A stretch of DNA of 64,000 nucleotides, taken from positions 1,240,001 to 1,304,000 of the forward strand of contig NZ_WQRF01000001.1 in the NCBI RefSeq assembly GCF_009758415.1, in the 5' to 3' direction. The notes under the pieces are model-generated. The model saw nothing but the letters and a program-made list of their open reading frames with translations, made no database searches and had not been told where the DNA came from. Of the stretch, positions 20,132 through 29,561 are shown piece by piece; the first letter of the stretch is position 1; the number at the start of each line of letters is the position of its first letter. This DNA is from Devosia marina. GTDB taxonomy: Bacteria; Pseudomonadota; Alphaproteobacteria; Rhizobiales; Devosiaceae. The translations under genes and the position numbers were made by a program.

Positions 20132-23100
20132 CTAGAGCGAGGCCAGGCCCGCATCGGGCTGGCTGGCCTTGATTGGCGTCAGGGCACCCTCACCCGAATA
20201 CGCCTCGCGATAGGACGAGAGAAAGGCAGAGAGACTGTCGAGGGCGGCGACCTCGGCGGCGACCTGTTTGAACTCGAGACTGGTGGCCTGGATCGGCCCG
20301 GTCACGAAATCGAACATCGGCCATTCGGGTGAAGCCACCATGCGTTCGCCGAACTTGGCGCGCAGGCGGGACAGGCCAAACTTGTCCCCGGCCAGCACAT
20401 AGCCGACCGCCGCCTTGATCAGTCCAATTCGCCCCGAGCGATCCAGCGGTCGCCCCTCAGGCTCATCCCCATAAATGACCTCAATCATCTCACCGGCCTG
20501 GCTGTAGCGGCGCGCCTTCCAATGCGCATCGATGCGCATCAGTTCGACATCCTTGCCATCCATGTTGCTGATCAGGTCGAGCGCGAGTTGATCGCGGCCG
20601 CCATCGATCATTGCGCGCGCCTCAAGCAGGCGCCGCTGGCGCTGCAGCGACTCCGGCAAGCCCGGCAATTGCGTCTCATTGAGCACGCGCAGCGCGTCCT
20701 GCGGCTTGCGATCGGCGAGGTAGATCACCGCCAGATCAGCTGCGATCTGCGTGCGCGCTACGCCCCGCAGGCGATTGTCGAGCTGATATTGCAGCAGGTC
20801 CGCAGCCTGGGTGAGCAGATCCACCCTTACGAGCCGGCGGGCCAGATTTCGGATCATCTCATCCCCACGTGCACCGGGCGGGGTCAGGTGCCGGAAATCG
20901 TAATAGATCGCCAGCGCCTCGACCGGGCCAATGGAATCGGCGACCCCGTTTAGGAACATATCGGCAAACATCGCCTGCGCCTGGTCGCGCAACCCATTGA
21001 CCGCCGGGCTCTCGGGGTAGTTCGCCACGGCCGCTTTCACAGTCTCGAAGCCGGGCCGGTATTCGCCATTGCGGAAATAGAGCTGGGCCAGCAGCGTCTG
21101 CATGTCCGCTTCCAGCGCGTCGCCGCGCCAGAGCAGCGTTTCGGCCGCCAGCGTCTGCGTGCCCTTGGCCAGGTCCAGCCGCCCTTCCTGATCGAGCAAT
21201 TGCAAGGTCCTATAGACCGCCTCGGCGCGCGTGGGACGAATTTCCGCAGCAATCACCTGCCCATAAGTGTCGAGCGCTTCCTGATTGCGGCCTTCGGCCT
21301 CATCGATGCGCCCGGACAGCAGATGATGGAGGGAAGCGTCCTCAACACTGAGGCTGGCAAATTCTATATCGTCCAGCATGCGCTGCGCCAGCGCGGGGTC
21401 ATCGGCCTCCACGGCCGCGCGCGCGGCCGCCAGACGGAAGCGATTGCGCGCCCAGTCAGGATAGCTATCGGCAATGGATCGCGCTTCAAGCGCATCGAAG
21501 CGGGCGCCGCGATAGTCGTGGCTTTCAGCCCGGGCAATAGTGCGCCAGAATAGCGAATCCACATCTTGGTCGAGCGAAGGCGCATTGAGTGTCCGCAAGG
21601 CATCGCGCGGACGCCCCGCCAGCACATCGGCAATGGCCGTCGTCGTCCGGATCTTGCGCGTCAGGTCTTCGGCCCGCAAATCGCTCTCGAGAACCCGCAG
21701 CACCCCCAGAGCCTCGAAGGCCAGCCGGTTGGCGACCAGGAACTGCGCATAGTCGAGCCGCGCAATATCGCGTTCGCGCCCCTCGTTTGTAGCGGCGGCC
21801 CGCTCCATCTCGTCGCGCCTGTCGGCAAGGGCAACTGGGTCGCGCTCTTCCAGGGCCTCGAGGTCCAGATAGCCGGCACGAGCAGCCTCCTGCGCCTCCG
21901 AACCGGAATTGCGCAGGCTATCGATCGCAGAAACTGTCAGTCCGCTGGTCGTTGAAATTACGGCGACCGGGCTTTCGACGTCGACCTCCAGATTGGTCGA
22001 TTTGGGTTTGACCACCAGGCCGTGCACGCTGCGTAGTGCCGTGAAATCCACATAGTCCAGTGACCGGGTCAGACCTCGGGCCGGCGGAAAAGCTGTGACC
22101 ACCTTGAGAACATCACCGACCAGCGGATCGCGGAATTCATGCAGCCGGCCGGGCCGGGCCATGTCGGCCACCATCTCGAACGAACCTTCGATGTCGCGCC
22201 GCCGCGACAGACTCATCGGTTCGGTAGGGCTCAGCATCATGTCGCCAAGCGAGAGCACCCAGGCCATGCCTTCCGAACCCAGGGTCGCCAGGCGATCCTG
22301 GGTCAGGTCCAGCCGCACCACCTGCGTGTCGCCTGAAGAAACCACAGTGAAGTCACTTGCGACGGCATCCAGGTCCATCGAGCCACCGGGGGGCTCGATG
22401 CCGCTGACCGTGTCGAAGATCATCCAGACCGTGTCGCCGCGGCGGAACACGGCGGCCGGCGTATCCTGCTCGAATGGAAAGACCACGCGCACCGTATTGC
22501 CCAGCACATTGATGAACGGGGTAATGGTTTCCGGGCTGTCCGCCCTCAGGGCCGAAATCGTCGGCTCCTGATGTGCTTCGGCCTCCTGCGCGGCGGCCAG
22601 TTGCGCGGCCTCGGCTTCGAGATCGGCCGGGGTCAGCGCCGGCAGCGTCTGACCGGCAATATCGATATCAAGCACATATTGCGACGGAGAGATGGCATAG
22701 AACCGCGGCTCGACGCCCTCGGCAAAGATGAAGCTGGCAGCGGCGCCATCGGCGGAATAGCCCGACTGCATCGAGACGATCTCTTCGGGCAGGCTGGAGA
22801 TCAGGCCCGTCAGGTCCATTTCGACCGGCCATTCGAAAGTGGCGGCACCTAGCTCGCCCTTCTTGTTGAAAATTCCTTCGGTTGGCACATTCCAGTCGAA
22901 CTGCAGACGCATGAAGGTGGCATTGCGTCCAATCCGGACATCCACCTGCGGATCAAGCTCGGCAGCAAGGCGCGCCTTGCGGTCCCGCTCCGCCTGGATT
23001 GCGGCGAGGCGCGCGCGCTCGGCCAGCTCGTCGATGATTTCCTGCGGCAACGCCGGCGGCATGCCCTGCCAGTCGGGCGGCATCAGATCGACAAACAGCT

Positions 23101-23497
23101 TTTCGCCTGCTTCGATGCGATTGAAATTGAAGCTGCTCTTGAGCCCGATGCGCATCCCGCGCCGATCCGGATCGATCCGCGCGATCGAGAGATAATTCGG
23201 CATGGTCGTGGCGACATCGGGCAGCAGGATATCGACCGGCTCGGCAAATTCCACCGATAGCACGCCATTGTCGATGCGGAACTCGTATTCCGGCAGTGTG
23301 TCGCGGGAAGGAAAGCTGAGGATCAGCCGTGCATAGCCCTCTTCCTCGGTCGCAAAGAGCTGCCCCTGTTCCTGCGCCAGCGCAGGCGTAATCGCCATCA
23401 TGGTGCAGGCCAGAGCTGCCCCCGCGATAGCGCGAAACAGAACTCGCCAACCTGAACTGATTGCGGTCTTCACCGGCTTTCTGCCCGCCCGACGCAT
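20132..23497 (-). CDS. Large periplasmic TPR-like protein of the flagellar region, function unknown
   Basis: A 1121-residue protein with a signal peptide ending near TPALAQ. The N-terminal part holds two beta-rich stretches resembling AMIN-like domains (YARLILSFPSRDTLPEYEFRI and later NTVRVVFPFEQDTPAAVF), separated by a charged helix rich in Ala, Arg and Glu. The C-terminal 600 residues are helical with TPR-like spacing (ADVLAGRPRDALRTLNAP, GRNQEALDTYGQVIAAE, ADRKPQDALRVLNETQLP). Such architecture suggests a peptidoglycan-associated scaffold. It follows motE by 164 bases on the same strand, so it is probably in the fliL-fliM-DUF6468-motE transcript and may support the motor or its passage through the wall. 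That role is inference. Confidence 0.7.
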   Translation of the reverse strand: MRRAGRKPVKTAISSGWRVLFRAIAGAALACTMMAITPALAQEQGQLFATEEEGYARLILSFPSRDTLPEYEFRIDNGVLSVEFAEPVDILLPDVATTMPNYLSIARIDPDRRGMRIGLKSSFNFNRIEAGEKLFVDLMPPDWQGMPPALPQEIIDELAERARLAAIQAERDRKARLAAELDPQVDVRIGRNATFMRLQFDWNVPTEGIFNKKGELGAATFEWPVEMDLTGLISSLPEEIVSMQSGYSADGAAASFIFAEGVEPRFYAISPSQYVLDIDIAGQTLPALTPADLEAEAAQLAAAQEAEAHQEPTISALRADSPETITPFINVLGNTVRVVFPFEQDTPAAVFRRGDTVWMIFDTVSGIEPPGGSMDLDAVASDFTVVSSGDTQVVRLDLTQDRLATLGSEGMAWVLSLGDMMLSPTEPMSLSRRRDIEGSFEMVADMARPGRLHEFRDPLVGDVLKVVTAFPPARGLTRSLDYVDFTALRSVHGLVVKPKSTNLEVDVESPVAVISTTSGLTVSAIDSLRNSGSEAQEAARAGYLDLEALEERDPVALADRRDEMERAAATNEGRERDIARLDYAQFLVANRLAFEALGVLRVLESDLRAEDLTRKIRTTTAIADVLAGRPRDALRTLNAPSLDQDVDSLFWRTIARAESHDYRGARFDALEARSIADSYPDWARNRFRLAAARAAVEADDPALAQRMLDDIEFASLSVEDASLHHLLSGRIDEAEGRNQEALDTYGQVIAAEIRPTRAEAVYRTLQLLDQEGRLDLAKGTQTLAAETLLWRGDALEADMQTLLAQLYFRNGEYRPGFETVKAAVANYPESPAVNGLRDQAQAMFADMFLNGVADSIGPVEALAIYYDFRHLTPPGARGDEMIRNLARRLVRVDLLTQAADLLQYQLDNRLRGVARTQIAADLAVIYLADRKPQDALRVLNETQLPGLPESLQRQRRLLEARAMIDGGRDQLALDLISNMDGKDVELMRIDAHWKARRYSQAGEMIEVIYGDEPEGRPLDRSGRIGLIKAAVGYVLAGDKFGLSRLRAKFGERMVASPEWPMFDFVTGPIQATSLEFKQVAAEVAALDSLSAFLSSYREAYSGEGALTPIKASQPDAGLASL

Positions 23498-23661
23498 ACA
23501 AGTCGCGAATACAGAGACGGGCAGAAAAGCCCAAAATCCTCAGGAAACGCGAGGGTTACAACACTCAAAAGGGCGCCGCCTTCTGGACGGCAATCCACTT
23601 CTTCGGGTCAACCCTAGCGACCGGTGCTTAACGTGCCCCTAAGGGCAAGGCTGGCAATTGC

Positions 23662-24651
23662 CTATTGTCCGACGATCTGGGGCAGTTCCGCCAGGGTTTC
23701 GGGCGCCATCTGGTCCAAGGGATCCGTGCTGGCCGAAGCCATTCGTACCGTCAGCTCCTGGGCCCGCATGGTGTCCATCTCCGCCAGAATTGGCGCCATT
23801 TTGCGCGGGCTCATCATCTTGGCCACACGCAGCAGCACTTCTATGTCCAGGGCATTGAAGATATTGGCGGCATCCTTGGGTTTCATGGTCTCATACATGG
23901 CCACGATACCGGCAAACTGGCCCGCTTCCATTTCCTTGCGCTGCTCCACCAGCGAGGCGATTTCGTTCTCGATCGACTGCAGGGTCTGCTGGCGCTCTTC
24001 GATGCGCTTTTCGGCAGCCTCAACCAGCGACGCGCGCATGGCCAGCTCCTGTTCGTAGCTTTCCAGCTCTGTGCGGCGCGTCGAAAGACGCTCCAGAAGG
24101 GCCTGCTCGGTCACCGAAGTCTCGCCGCCACCCAAAGGCATCACACCATTGGGTGTCAGCACTTGCGGCAACGCGTCAGCCAGCGGTGGGCAGTCACCCG
24201 GAACGACCATCAGTTCGCCTTCGCTGGTGTCGGCCTCGCCAAGCGCGGCCGCGGGGCGCGGATCGCAGGCATTTTCCGCGGCAATCACATTGGTGACGGG
24301 TTCGCCATGCGCATCGGCCTCCGCACCTTCTTTTTCGTACTCGCTCACAGTTTCGCCATGCCCGGCGCTCTCCGCCTTGCCTTGGCTCGCGCCCGCAGCT
24401 TTACCCAGGGTAGGCGCAGCATCGGTCAGCGTGGGACTTCCATCCTCAATGGTCGGTGCGCTGGGCAGGGTGACGGTTCCGCCAGAGTTGGCCGCAGCAC
24501 CACCATTGTCACCACCGCCACCGCCGGCAGCCTGAGCCGTGCTCACGCCGGTCAGCACATAGCCGCCATTGGTCACCAGCCCCACGGTCTTGAGGACCAG
24601 CAGGGCCGAGACGGCCAGGATAACAACGGGGAGCAGGCGGATATTGGTCAC
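23662..24651 (-). CDS. MotE-like flagellar motor/chaperone protein (MgtE-N-like domain)
   Basis: A 329-residue protein with an N-terminal membrane helix (LLPVVILAVSALLVLKTVGLV). A Gly/Ala-rich low-complexity region follows, then a long coiled coil (RRTELESYEQELAMRASLVEAAEKRIEERQ). The C-terminal MgtE-N-like domain includes MKPKDAANIFNALD and LRVAKMMSPRKMAPILAEMD. This layout matches MotE, which in rhizobia chaperones the periplasmic motor protein MotC. Overlaps the DUF6468 gene by four bases, so it is cotranslated with it. Confidence 0.8.
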   Translation of the reverse strand: MTNIRLLPVVILAVSALLVLKTVGLVTNGGYVLTGVSTAQAAGGGGGDNGGAAANSGGTVTLPSAPTIEDGSPTLTDAAPTLGKAAGASQGKAESAGHGETVSEYEKEGAEADAHGEPVTNVIAAENACDPRPAAALGEADTSEGELMVVPGDCPPLADALPQVLTPNGVMPLGGGETSVTEQALLERLSTRRTELESYEQELAMRASLVEAAEKRIEERQQTLQSIENEIASLVEQRKEMEAGQFAGIVAMYETMKPKDAANIFNALDIEVLLRVAKMMSPRKMAPILAEMDTMRAQELTVRMASASTDPLDQMAPETLAELPQIVGQ

Positions 24652-25079
24652 GCGGCGGCCCCACGGCTGCGCACGCGCTCAGACAATTGCTGCAATGCCG
24701 TCTGCACCTTGTTGGGCGCTTCAACCGGTTCAATGGCCTGGCTGTGGCGCGCCACACTGGTGATCTTGGCGATACGCTCCATCAGCACGGTTCCGGCCGT
24801 CACGTGATTGGCCAGTTCCACGCCAAAGCGCTCGGCCTCCTCCATGCGTGCGCTCAGCGTCAGGTCCGCCTCGACAGCGGTGCCCTTGAGCTCCTTGATG
24901 GCCTGATTGGCCAGATTGGTCGCGCTGACCAGGTCGGCCACCATCTTGGCCATGGCGTCCTTGTCCTGATGCAGACGCTTCAGGCGCTGATTGAGCAAAA
25001 CACAATATCCAATGGTCAGAGCCAGCAGAATTGCCACGGCGCCTTCCACAAACAGTCCAAGCGGCAGCCCCAACATCAT
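24648..25079 (-). CDS. DUF6468 membrane protein of the flagellar operon
   Basis: A 143-residue protein with one N-terminal transmembrane helix (LFVEGAVAILLALTIGYCVLLNQRL) followed by a long helical domain (DKDAMAKMVADLVSATNLANQAIKELK). It has the form of DUF6468 proteins found next to fliM in alphaproteobacteria. Function unknown; its place between fliM and motE, with four-base overlaps on both sides, argues for a motor or switch accessory role. Confidence 0.75.
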   Translation of the reverse strand: MMLGLPLGLFVEGAVAILLALTIGYCVLLNQRLKRLHQDKDAMAKMVADLVSATNLANQAIKELKGTAVEADLTLSARMEEAERFGVELANHVTAGTVLMERIAKITSVARHSQAIEPVEAPNKVQTALQQLSERVRSRGAAA

Positions 25080-26266
25080 CGTCCTTCCATCGTATCGTCG
25101 ATTGCCTCAAAGGCCTCCATGGTGACCTTGGGCGGGTTGAGCGGGTTGGTGACCCGCACGGAAACATTCTTGCCGATATGACCCATGATGGCCTCGGTCA
25201 GCTCGACATCGCCGCAGCGCAGCCGTACCGGGTCGCTGGGACCGCGTTCAAACATCAGCGTCTGGCCGGGCTTGAGATTGAGCAGGCGCGAGAGCGGCAG
25301 TTGCTGCTCGTGCAGCACCGCCTCGATCTCGACATCGGCCTGATAGATCTCGGTGGCCAGGTGCCCTTCCCAGATCGGGTCACGGCCGAATTTTTCACCC
25401 ATGAACATCTGCAACAGCTGCTCACGGATCGGCTCGATGGTCGCATAGGGTAGCAGGATCTCGATCTTGCCGCCGCGCTCATCCATCTCGATGCGCAGCT
25501 CGATCAGAATGGCCGCATTTCCCGGCCGCGAAATGGCCGCAAAACGCGGATTGGTCTCCATCCGCTCAAGCTTGAAATTGATCGGGGTCACCGGCTCGAA
25601 GGCACGATGTGTGTCTTCGAGAATGATCTCGATCATCTTGCGCGCCAGCGCCATCTCGATGGTGGTGTAGGGCCTGCCTTCGACGCGGATATTGCCGCCA
25701 ATGCGGCGCCCGCCGAGCAGCACGTCGATCATCGAATAGATCAGGTTGGAATCGACCGTAAGCAGGCCGTAATTCTCCCATTCCTCGGCCTTGATGACCG
25801 AAAGAATGGCCGGTAGCGGTATGGAATTGAGATAGTCGCCAAAGCGCACGGACGAAATGGAATCCATGGTCACCTCGACATTGTCCGAGGTGAAGTTGCG
25901 CAGCGATGTCGTCGCCAGCCGCACCAGGCGGTCAAAGACGATCTCCAGCATCGGCAGGCGTTCATAGGACACCAGCGCCGAGTTGATGAGAGCCTGAACA
26001 CCGGTCAGCTCGACATTGCTGCCCGCGTTGGAATCAAAGCCGAGCAGGCTGTCGATCTCGTCCTGATTGAGAACGCGATCCGCCCCGCCCTCGCCGTCGC
26101 CATCGCCGCCTTCGAGCATGGCAGCCCACTCGGCAGCGGCCGCGGCGGCGCGCTCTTCCTCGCTCATTTCGCTTTCGTCAACAGGTACTGCGGGCGTATC
26201 GGCGGCCCCGATATCCTCGATCCCCCAATCGTCGCTCAGCTTGTCCTGCTCGCTGGGTCCGGCCAT
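25076..26266 (-). CDS. fliM: Flagellar motor switch protein FliM
   Basis: C-ring protein that binds phospho-CheY. 396 residues. The CheY-binding motif LNQDEIDSLLGF is not at the extreme N-terminus but at about residue 66, after an acidic, Ala-rich extension, as in other alphaproteobacterial FliM. The middle domain (SYERLPMLEIVFDRLVRLATTSLRNF) and the C-terminal SPOA-like domain (GDVELTEAIMGHIGKNVSVRV) follow. The start codon overlaps the fliL stop (TAATG). Confidence 0.95.
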   Translation of the reverse strand: MAGPSEQDKLSDDWGIEDIGAADTPAVPVDESEMSEEERAAAAAAEWAAMLEGGDGDGEGGADRVLNQDEIDSLLGFDSNAGSNVELTGVQALINSALVSYERLPMLEIVFDRLVRLATTSLRNFTSDNVEVTMDSISSVRFGDYLNSIPLPAILSVIKAEEWENYGLLTVDSNLIYSMIDVLLGGRRIGGNIRVEGRPYTTIEMALARKMIEIILEDTHRAFEPVTPINFKLERMETNPRFAAISRPGNAAILIELRIEMDERGGKIEILLPYATIEPIREQLLQMFMGEKFGRDPIWEGHLATEIYQADVEIEAVLHEQQLPLSRLLNLKPGQTLMFERGPSDPVRLRCGDVELTEAIMGHIGKNVSVRVTNPLNPPKVTMEAFEAIDDTMEGR

Positions 26267-26763
26267 TACTGCACCAGGATTTCCTTGAAGAGCACGCTCT
26301 CCACATGGGCGGGGTAGATTGCCAGGTTGACCCGGCGCAGTAGTTCTTCCTTGAGCCGGTAAATTCCGGCAGAGCCCTCGAGGTCGCTTTTGCGCAGTTC
26401 GCGCATATAGACCTGGAAGGCGTCAATCACCTTGGCCAGCCGCGGCTGAATTTCGGTCATCATTTTCTCATCGGCCACTTCGAGCGCGATGGCGAGCTTC
26501 ATAAAACCCTGACTGCCCTCTTCCGAGGCCAGGTTCACCATCATCGGCGGCAGGTTGAAGATGAAGGTGTCGTGCACCTCGGCCGATGTAGCGGCACCAT
26601 GATCGCCCGCGCCTTGTTCGGAACTACCCGAGGAGGACAGGAAGAAGAACAGGCCACCGCCAGCCACCAGCAGCACCGCCACAGCAGCCCCAATGATGAT
26701 GAAGAGCTTGGGAAAGCCCTTCTTGGCGGGCGCTTCCGTACCGGCTTCGGCTTCCGCGGTCAT
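26266..26763 (-). CDS. fliL: Flagellar basal-body-associated protein FliL
   Basis: Single-pass inner-membrane protein that surrounds stators. 165 residues: basic cytoplasmic start, transmembrane helix LFIIIGAAVAVLLVAGGGLFFFL, then a periplasmic FliL domain (FNLPPMMVNLASEEGSQGFMKLAIALEV and LLRRVNLAIYPAHVESVLFKEILVQ). First gene of the leftward fliL-fliM-DUF6468-motE run; a near-CtrA box (26833) lies about 70 bases upstream. Confidence 0.95.
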   Translation of the reverse strand: MTAEAEAGTEAPAKKGFPKLFIIIGAAVAVLLVAGGGLFFFLSSSGSSEQGAGDHGAATSAEVHDTFIFNLPPMMVNLASEEGSQGFMKLAIALEVADEKMMTEIQPRLAKVIDAFQVYMRELRKSDLEGSAGIYRLKEELLRRVNLAIYPAHVESVLFKEILVQ

Positions 26764-26832
26764 AAAGTGGCCCTGTCAAACGCCTGCATTTCCGGACGAT
26801 TCCGGCTTGCTGACCAGCTAAGGCCCAGTTGG

Positions 26833-26847
26833 TTAACGAAAGGTTAC
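26833..26847. promoter_or_regulatory. Near-consensus CtrA box upstream of fliL
   Basis: TTAACGAAAGGTTAC matches TTAA-N7-TTAA except for the last base. Located 70 bases upstream of fliL. Confidence 0.45.
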
Positions 26848-26862
26848 AAACACACTCAAACC

Positions 26863-26889
26863 GGCAGTTTTTGCCGGGCAAGTTTTGCC
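26863..26889. promoter_or_regulatory. Tandem pair of GGCA-N5-TGCC palindromes between fliL and flgF
   Basis: GGCAGTTTTTGCC (26863-26875) and GGCAAGTTTTGCC (26877-26889) sit side by side. Their centres are about 123 and 109 bases upstream of the start predicted from the flgF sigma-54 promoter, the position expected for an enhancer-binding protein such as FlbD. Confidence 0.65.
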
Positions 26890-26965
26890 CAACCCTCCAG
26901 CTCAACCTAGCGATAGCAAGCCACTCCAACAAGCTAAGTCATTGCTTTCAGTGCAATTTCCGCTC

Positions 26966-26981
26966 TGGCATGGTTTCTGCA
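26966..26981 (+). promoter_or_regulatory. Sigma-54 promoter of the flgF-flgG-flgA-flgH operon
   Basis: TGGCATGGTTTCTGCA has GG and GC exactly 12 bases apart (26967 and 26979), close to TGGCACG-N4-TTGCA. Predicted start near 26992, leaving a leader of about 55 bases before flgF. Confidence 0.72.
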
Positions 26982-27046
26982 ACGTAAATGCCGAGGCGAC
27001 CGGCTTGGGGAAGCGGGCCGTCTCGGGGATCAAATCGGGGAATGCC

Positions 27047-27787
27047 ATGATCGAGAACGCGCAACTCATCGGCCTCAGTCGGCAGATCGCGCTTCGGCGC
27101 CAGATGGATGTGGTGGCGAACAACATCGCCAACCTCAACACCACAGGCTTCAAGGCAGAACAGATCCTGTTCGAGGAATATGTCATGCCGAATGCCCGGC
27201 ATAATGACTTCCCTTCGCTCGACCAGCCCCTCTCTTATGTGCAGGACTGGGCCACCGTCCATGACCTGACCGGCGGCGCCATCGTCCAGACCGGTAATGA
27301 TTTCGACGTCGCGCTCAGTGGCGAAGGCTTCTTTGCCGTCGAAACTGCGGGCGGCGAACGCTGGACCCGCGCCGGCGCTTTCGGGCTGAACAATCAGGGC
27401 ACGTTGGTCGACCAGTCCGGCAATCCGGTGCTCGGCAATGGCGGCCCGATCCAGTTCGGCCCCGAGGAAACCGGCATCACCATTGCTGCCGACGGCACAA
27501 TTTCGTCCAGCGCTGGCGCCAAGGGCCAATTGCGCATCGTCGAATTCGCCAATGCCCAGGAGCTGGTGCGTGAAGGCTCCAACCTGTTCTCCGGTGGCAC
27601 ACCCGAACTCAATACCAATACCCGCGTCATCCAGGGTCATATCGAGCGCTCAAACGTCTCGGGTATCGCCGAGATGGCCGAAATGATCCGTGTGCAACGC
27701 GCCTATGAATCCGTCGCATCCCTCGCCCAGAAACAGGACGAGATGCGCCGCAACGCCATCCAGCGCCTGGGCGACACCAACGCCTGA
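27047..27787 (+). CDS. flgF: Flagellar rod protein FlgF
   Basis: 246-residue proximal rod protein. Starts MIENAQLIGLSRQIALRRQMDVVANNIANLNTTGFKAE, the rod/hook N-terminal signature; ends with RVQRAYESVASLAQKQDEMRRNAIQRLG. It is the first gene of a rightward operon whose sigma-54 promoter lies 66 bases upstream. The frame extends to 26885 but passes through the promoter, so the ATG at 27047 is used. Confidence 0.94.
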   Translation: MIENAQLIGLSRQIALRRQMDVVANNIANLNTTGFKAEQILFEEYVMPNARHNDFPSLDQPLSYVQDWATVHDLTGGAIVQTGNDFDVALSGEGFFAVETAGGERWTRAGAFGLNNQGTLVDQSGNPVLGNGGPIQFGPEETGITIAADGTISSSAGAKGQLRIVEFANAQELVREGSNLFSGGTPELNTNTRVIQGHIERSNVSGIAEMAEMIRVQRAYESVASLAQKQDEMRRNAIQRLGDTNA

Positions 27788-27805
27788 ACCTGAGGAGCAA
27801 ACGCC

Positions 27806-28591
27806 ATGAAAGCACTTTATATCGCATCGACCGGCATGGGCGCCCAGGAACGCAATGTCGAAGTCATTTCCAACAATATCGCGAACATGCGCACCACCGG
27901 CTACAAGCGGCAGCGTGCGGAATTCCAGGACCTGCTCTACCAGCAGATCACCCGCGCCGGATCGCAGACGTCTGACCAGGGCACCATGGTCCCGGCGGGC
28001 CTCGAAATCGGTTCGGGTGTGCGCACCATCTCAACCCCGCGGGTGATGAGCCAGGGGTCGGTCAACCTCACCGAAGGCGAACTCGACGTCGCCATTCGCG
28101 GCGAAGGCTTCTTCATGGTGCAACTGCCCGATGGCCGCACGGGCTATACCCGCGACGGCTCCTTCGAGCGCAATCCCGAAGGCACGCTGGTGACGTCCAG
28201 CGGCCACCCGCTCGACCCCGGCATCACCATTCCGGGCAATGCCCGCGGCGTGGCGATCTCGCCCGACGGCACGGTCGAGGCCTATATCGGCACCGACACC
28301 GCGCCGACCCAGCTTGGCCAGTTGCAGCTTGCCCGCTTCGTCAACAAGTCGGGCCTGGAATCGATGGGCGACAATCTTTTCCTCGAAACCGCTGCCAGCG
28401 GTCCGGCCCAGGTCAATGTGCCCAATACCGACGGCACCGGCGACCTGCTGCAGAACTATCTGGAAATGGCCAATGTCAATTCGGTCACCGAAATCGCCGA
28501 CCTGATCGCTGCCCAGCGCGCCTATGAAATGAACGCCCGTGTCATCTCTGGCGCCGACCAGATGATGCAGGCCACCAGCCAGCTTAGCTAA
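27806..28591 (+). CDS. flgG: Flagellar distal rod protein FlgG
   Basis: 261 residues, the standard length. MKALYIASTGMGAQERNVEVISNNIANMRTTGYKRQR at the start and NSVTEIADLIAAQRAYEMNARVISGADQMMQ at the end are diagnostic. An AGGAG site precedes the ATG; it follows flgF by 18 bases. Confidence 0.97.
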   Translation: MKALYIASTGMGAQERNVEVISNNIANMRTTGYKRQRAEFQDLLYQQITRAGSQTSDQGTMVPAGLEIGSGVRTISTPRVMSQGSVNLTEGELDVAIRGEGFFMVQLPDGRTGYTRDGSFERNPEGTLVTSSGHPLDPGITIPGNARGVAISPDGTVEAYIGTDTAPTQLGQLQLARFVNKSGLESMGDNLFLETAASGPAQVNVPNTDGTGDLLQNYLEMANVNSVTEIADLIAAQRAYEMNARVISGADQMMQATSQLS

Positions 28592-28602
28592 GGAGATTGA
28601 CC

Positions 28603-29550
28603 ATGAAATCGCTCCGCACCATCAGCCTGACCCTGGCCATGCTTCTGTCGTCCGGAATCGCTTCAGCCGCGCCGGTTCTGCGGGCCGAAATCACCGTCAG
28701 CGCACCCGTGGTCACCGTCGGCGACATGTTCGACGATGCCGGCGTGCTGGCCGAACAGCCCCTGTTCCGCTCGCCGCTTCCGGGCACCACCGGCAATGTC
28801 GACCTGGCCGCCGTCCGCTCCGCCACCGCCCGGATCGGCTTGACCCGGTTCGACGTCAACGGCCTTTCGCAGGTGCGGGTCTCCCGCGCCGCTTCGATCG
28901 TCGACCAGACCCTTCTGGCCGACCTCATTACCCAGGATTTGCGCCATCGCGGCATTCTGGGCGATGGCATGACGGCCGATATGCTGTTCGCCAACCCGCC
29001 AGAAACCATCACCGTGGCGGCCAGCGAAACTCCAGCCAAGCTGGAAAACCTGCGCTACCTGCCCGGCAACGGCACCTTCTCGGCCCGGTTCTCGCTGGCC
29101 GGCCAGCCCCAGCCGCTGGACCTCAACGGCTCCATCGAAATCAGCATCGAGGCCCCGCATCTTGCCGCCGGCCTGCCCGCCGGCACCGTGCTGCGCCCCG
29201 ACCATATCGTCATGCGCCCATTGCCGATCCAGCAGGCCGACGCCCAGGGCATTGCCTCGCTCGACCAGCTCGTGGGCATGGCGCTCAACCGCCAGAGCCG
29301 CGACGGTATGCTGTTGCGCGTCAGCGATGTCAGCACCCCGCTCTCAATCTCCAAGAACGATCTGGTCACCATCTATTATCGCAAGGGCCTGATGACCCTG
29401 ACCGTCAAGGGCCAGGCCATCACCGGCGCTGCAAAGGGTGCGCCGCTGCAGGTTCTCAACCTGGTTTCCAAACGGGTCATCAGCGCCACGGCCATCGCTC
29501 CGGGGGCCGTGGAAGTCTCCACCAGCCCCGTCACTCTTGCCGGCCTCTAA
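28603..29550 (+). CDS. flgA: Flagellar P-ring assembly chaperone FlgA
   Basis: Periplasmic chaperone for FlgI. 315 residues with a signal peptide ending SGIASAA, then a SAF-type C-terminal domain: LAAGLPAGTVLRPDHIVMRPLP, LVGMALNRQSRDGMLLRVSDV, LVTIYYRKGLMTLTVKGQAITGA and a VLNLVSKRVISATAIAPGAVEV ending. Good AGGAG site 8 bases upstream. Eleven bases separate it from both neighbours. Confidence 0.93.
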   Translation: MKSLRTISLTLAMLLSSGIASAAPVLRAEITVSAPVVTVGDMFDDAGVLAEQPLFRSPLPGTTGNVDLAAVRSATARIGLTRFDVNGLSQVRVSRAASIVDQTLLADLITQDLRHRGILGDGMTADMLFANPPETITVAASETPAKLENLRYLPGNGTFSARFSLAGQPQPLDLNGSIEISIEAPHLAAGLPAGTVLRPDHIVMRPLPIQQADAQGIASLDQLVGMALNRQSRDGMLLRVSDVSTPLSISKNDLVTIYYRKGLMTLTVKGQAITGAAKGAPLQVLNLVSKRVISATAIAPGAVEVSTSPVTLAGL

Positions 29551-29561
29551 TTACGGGACAG

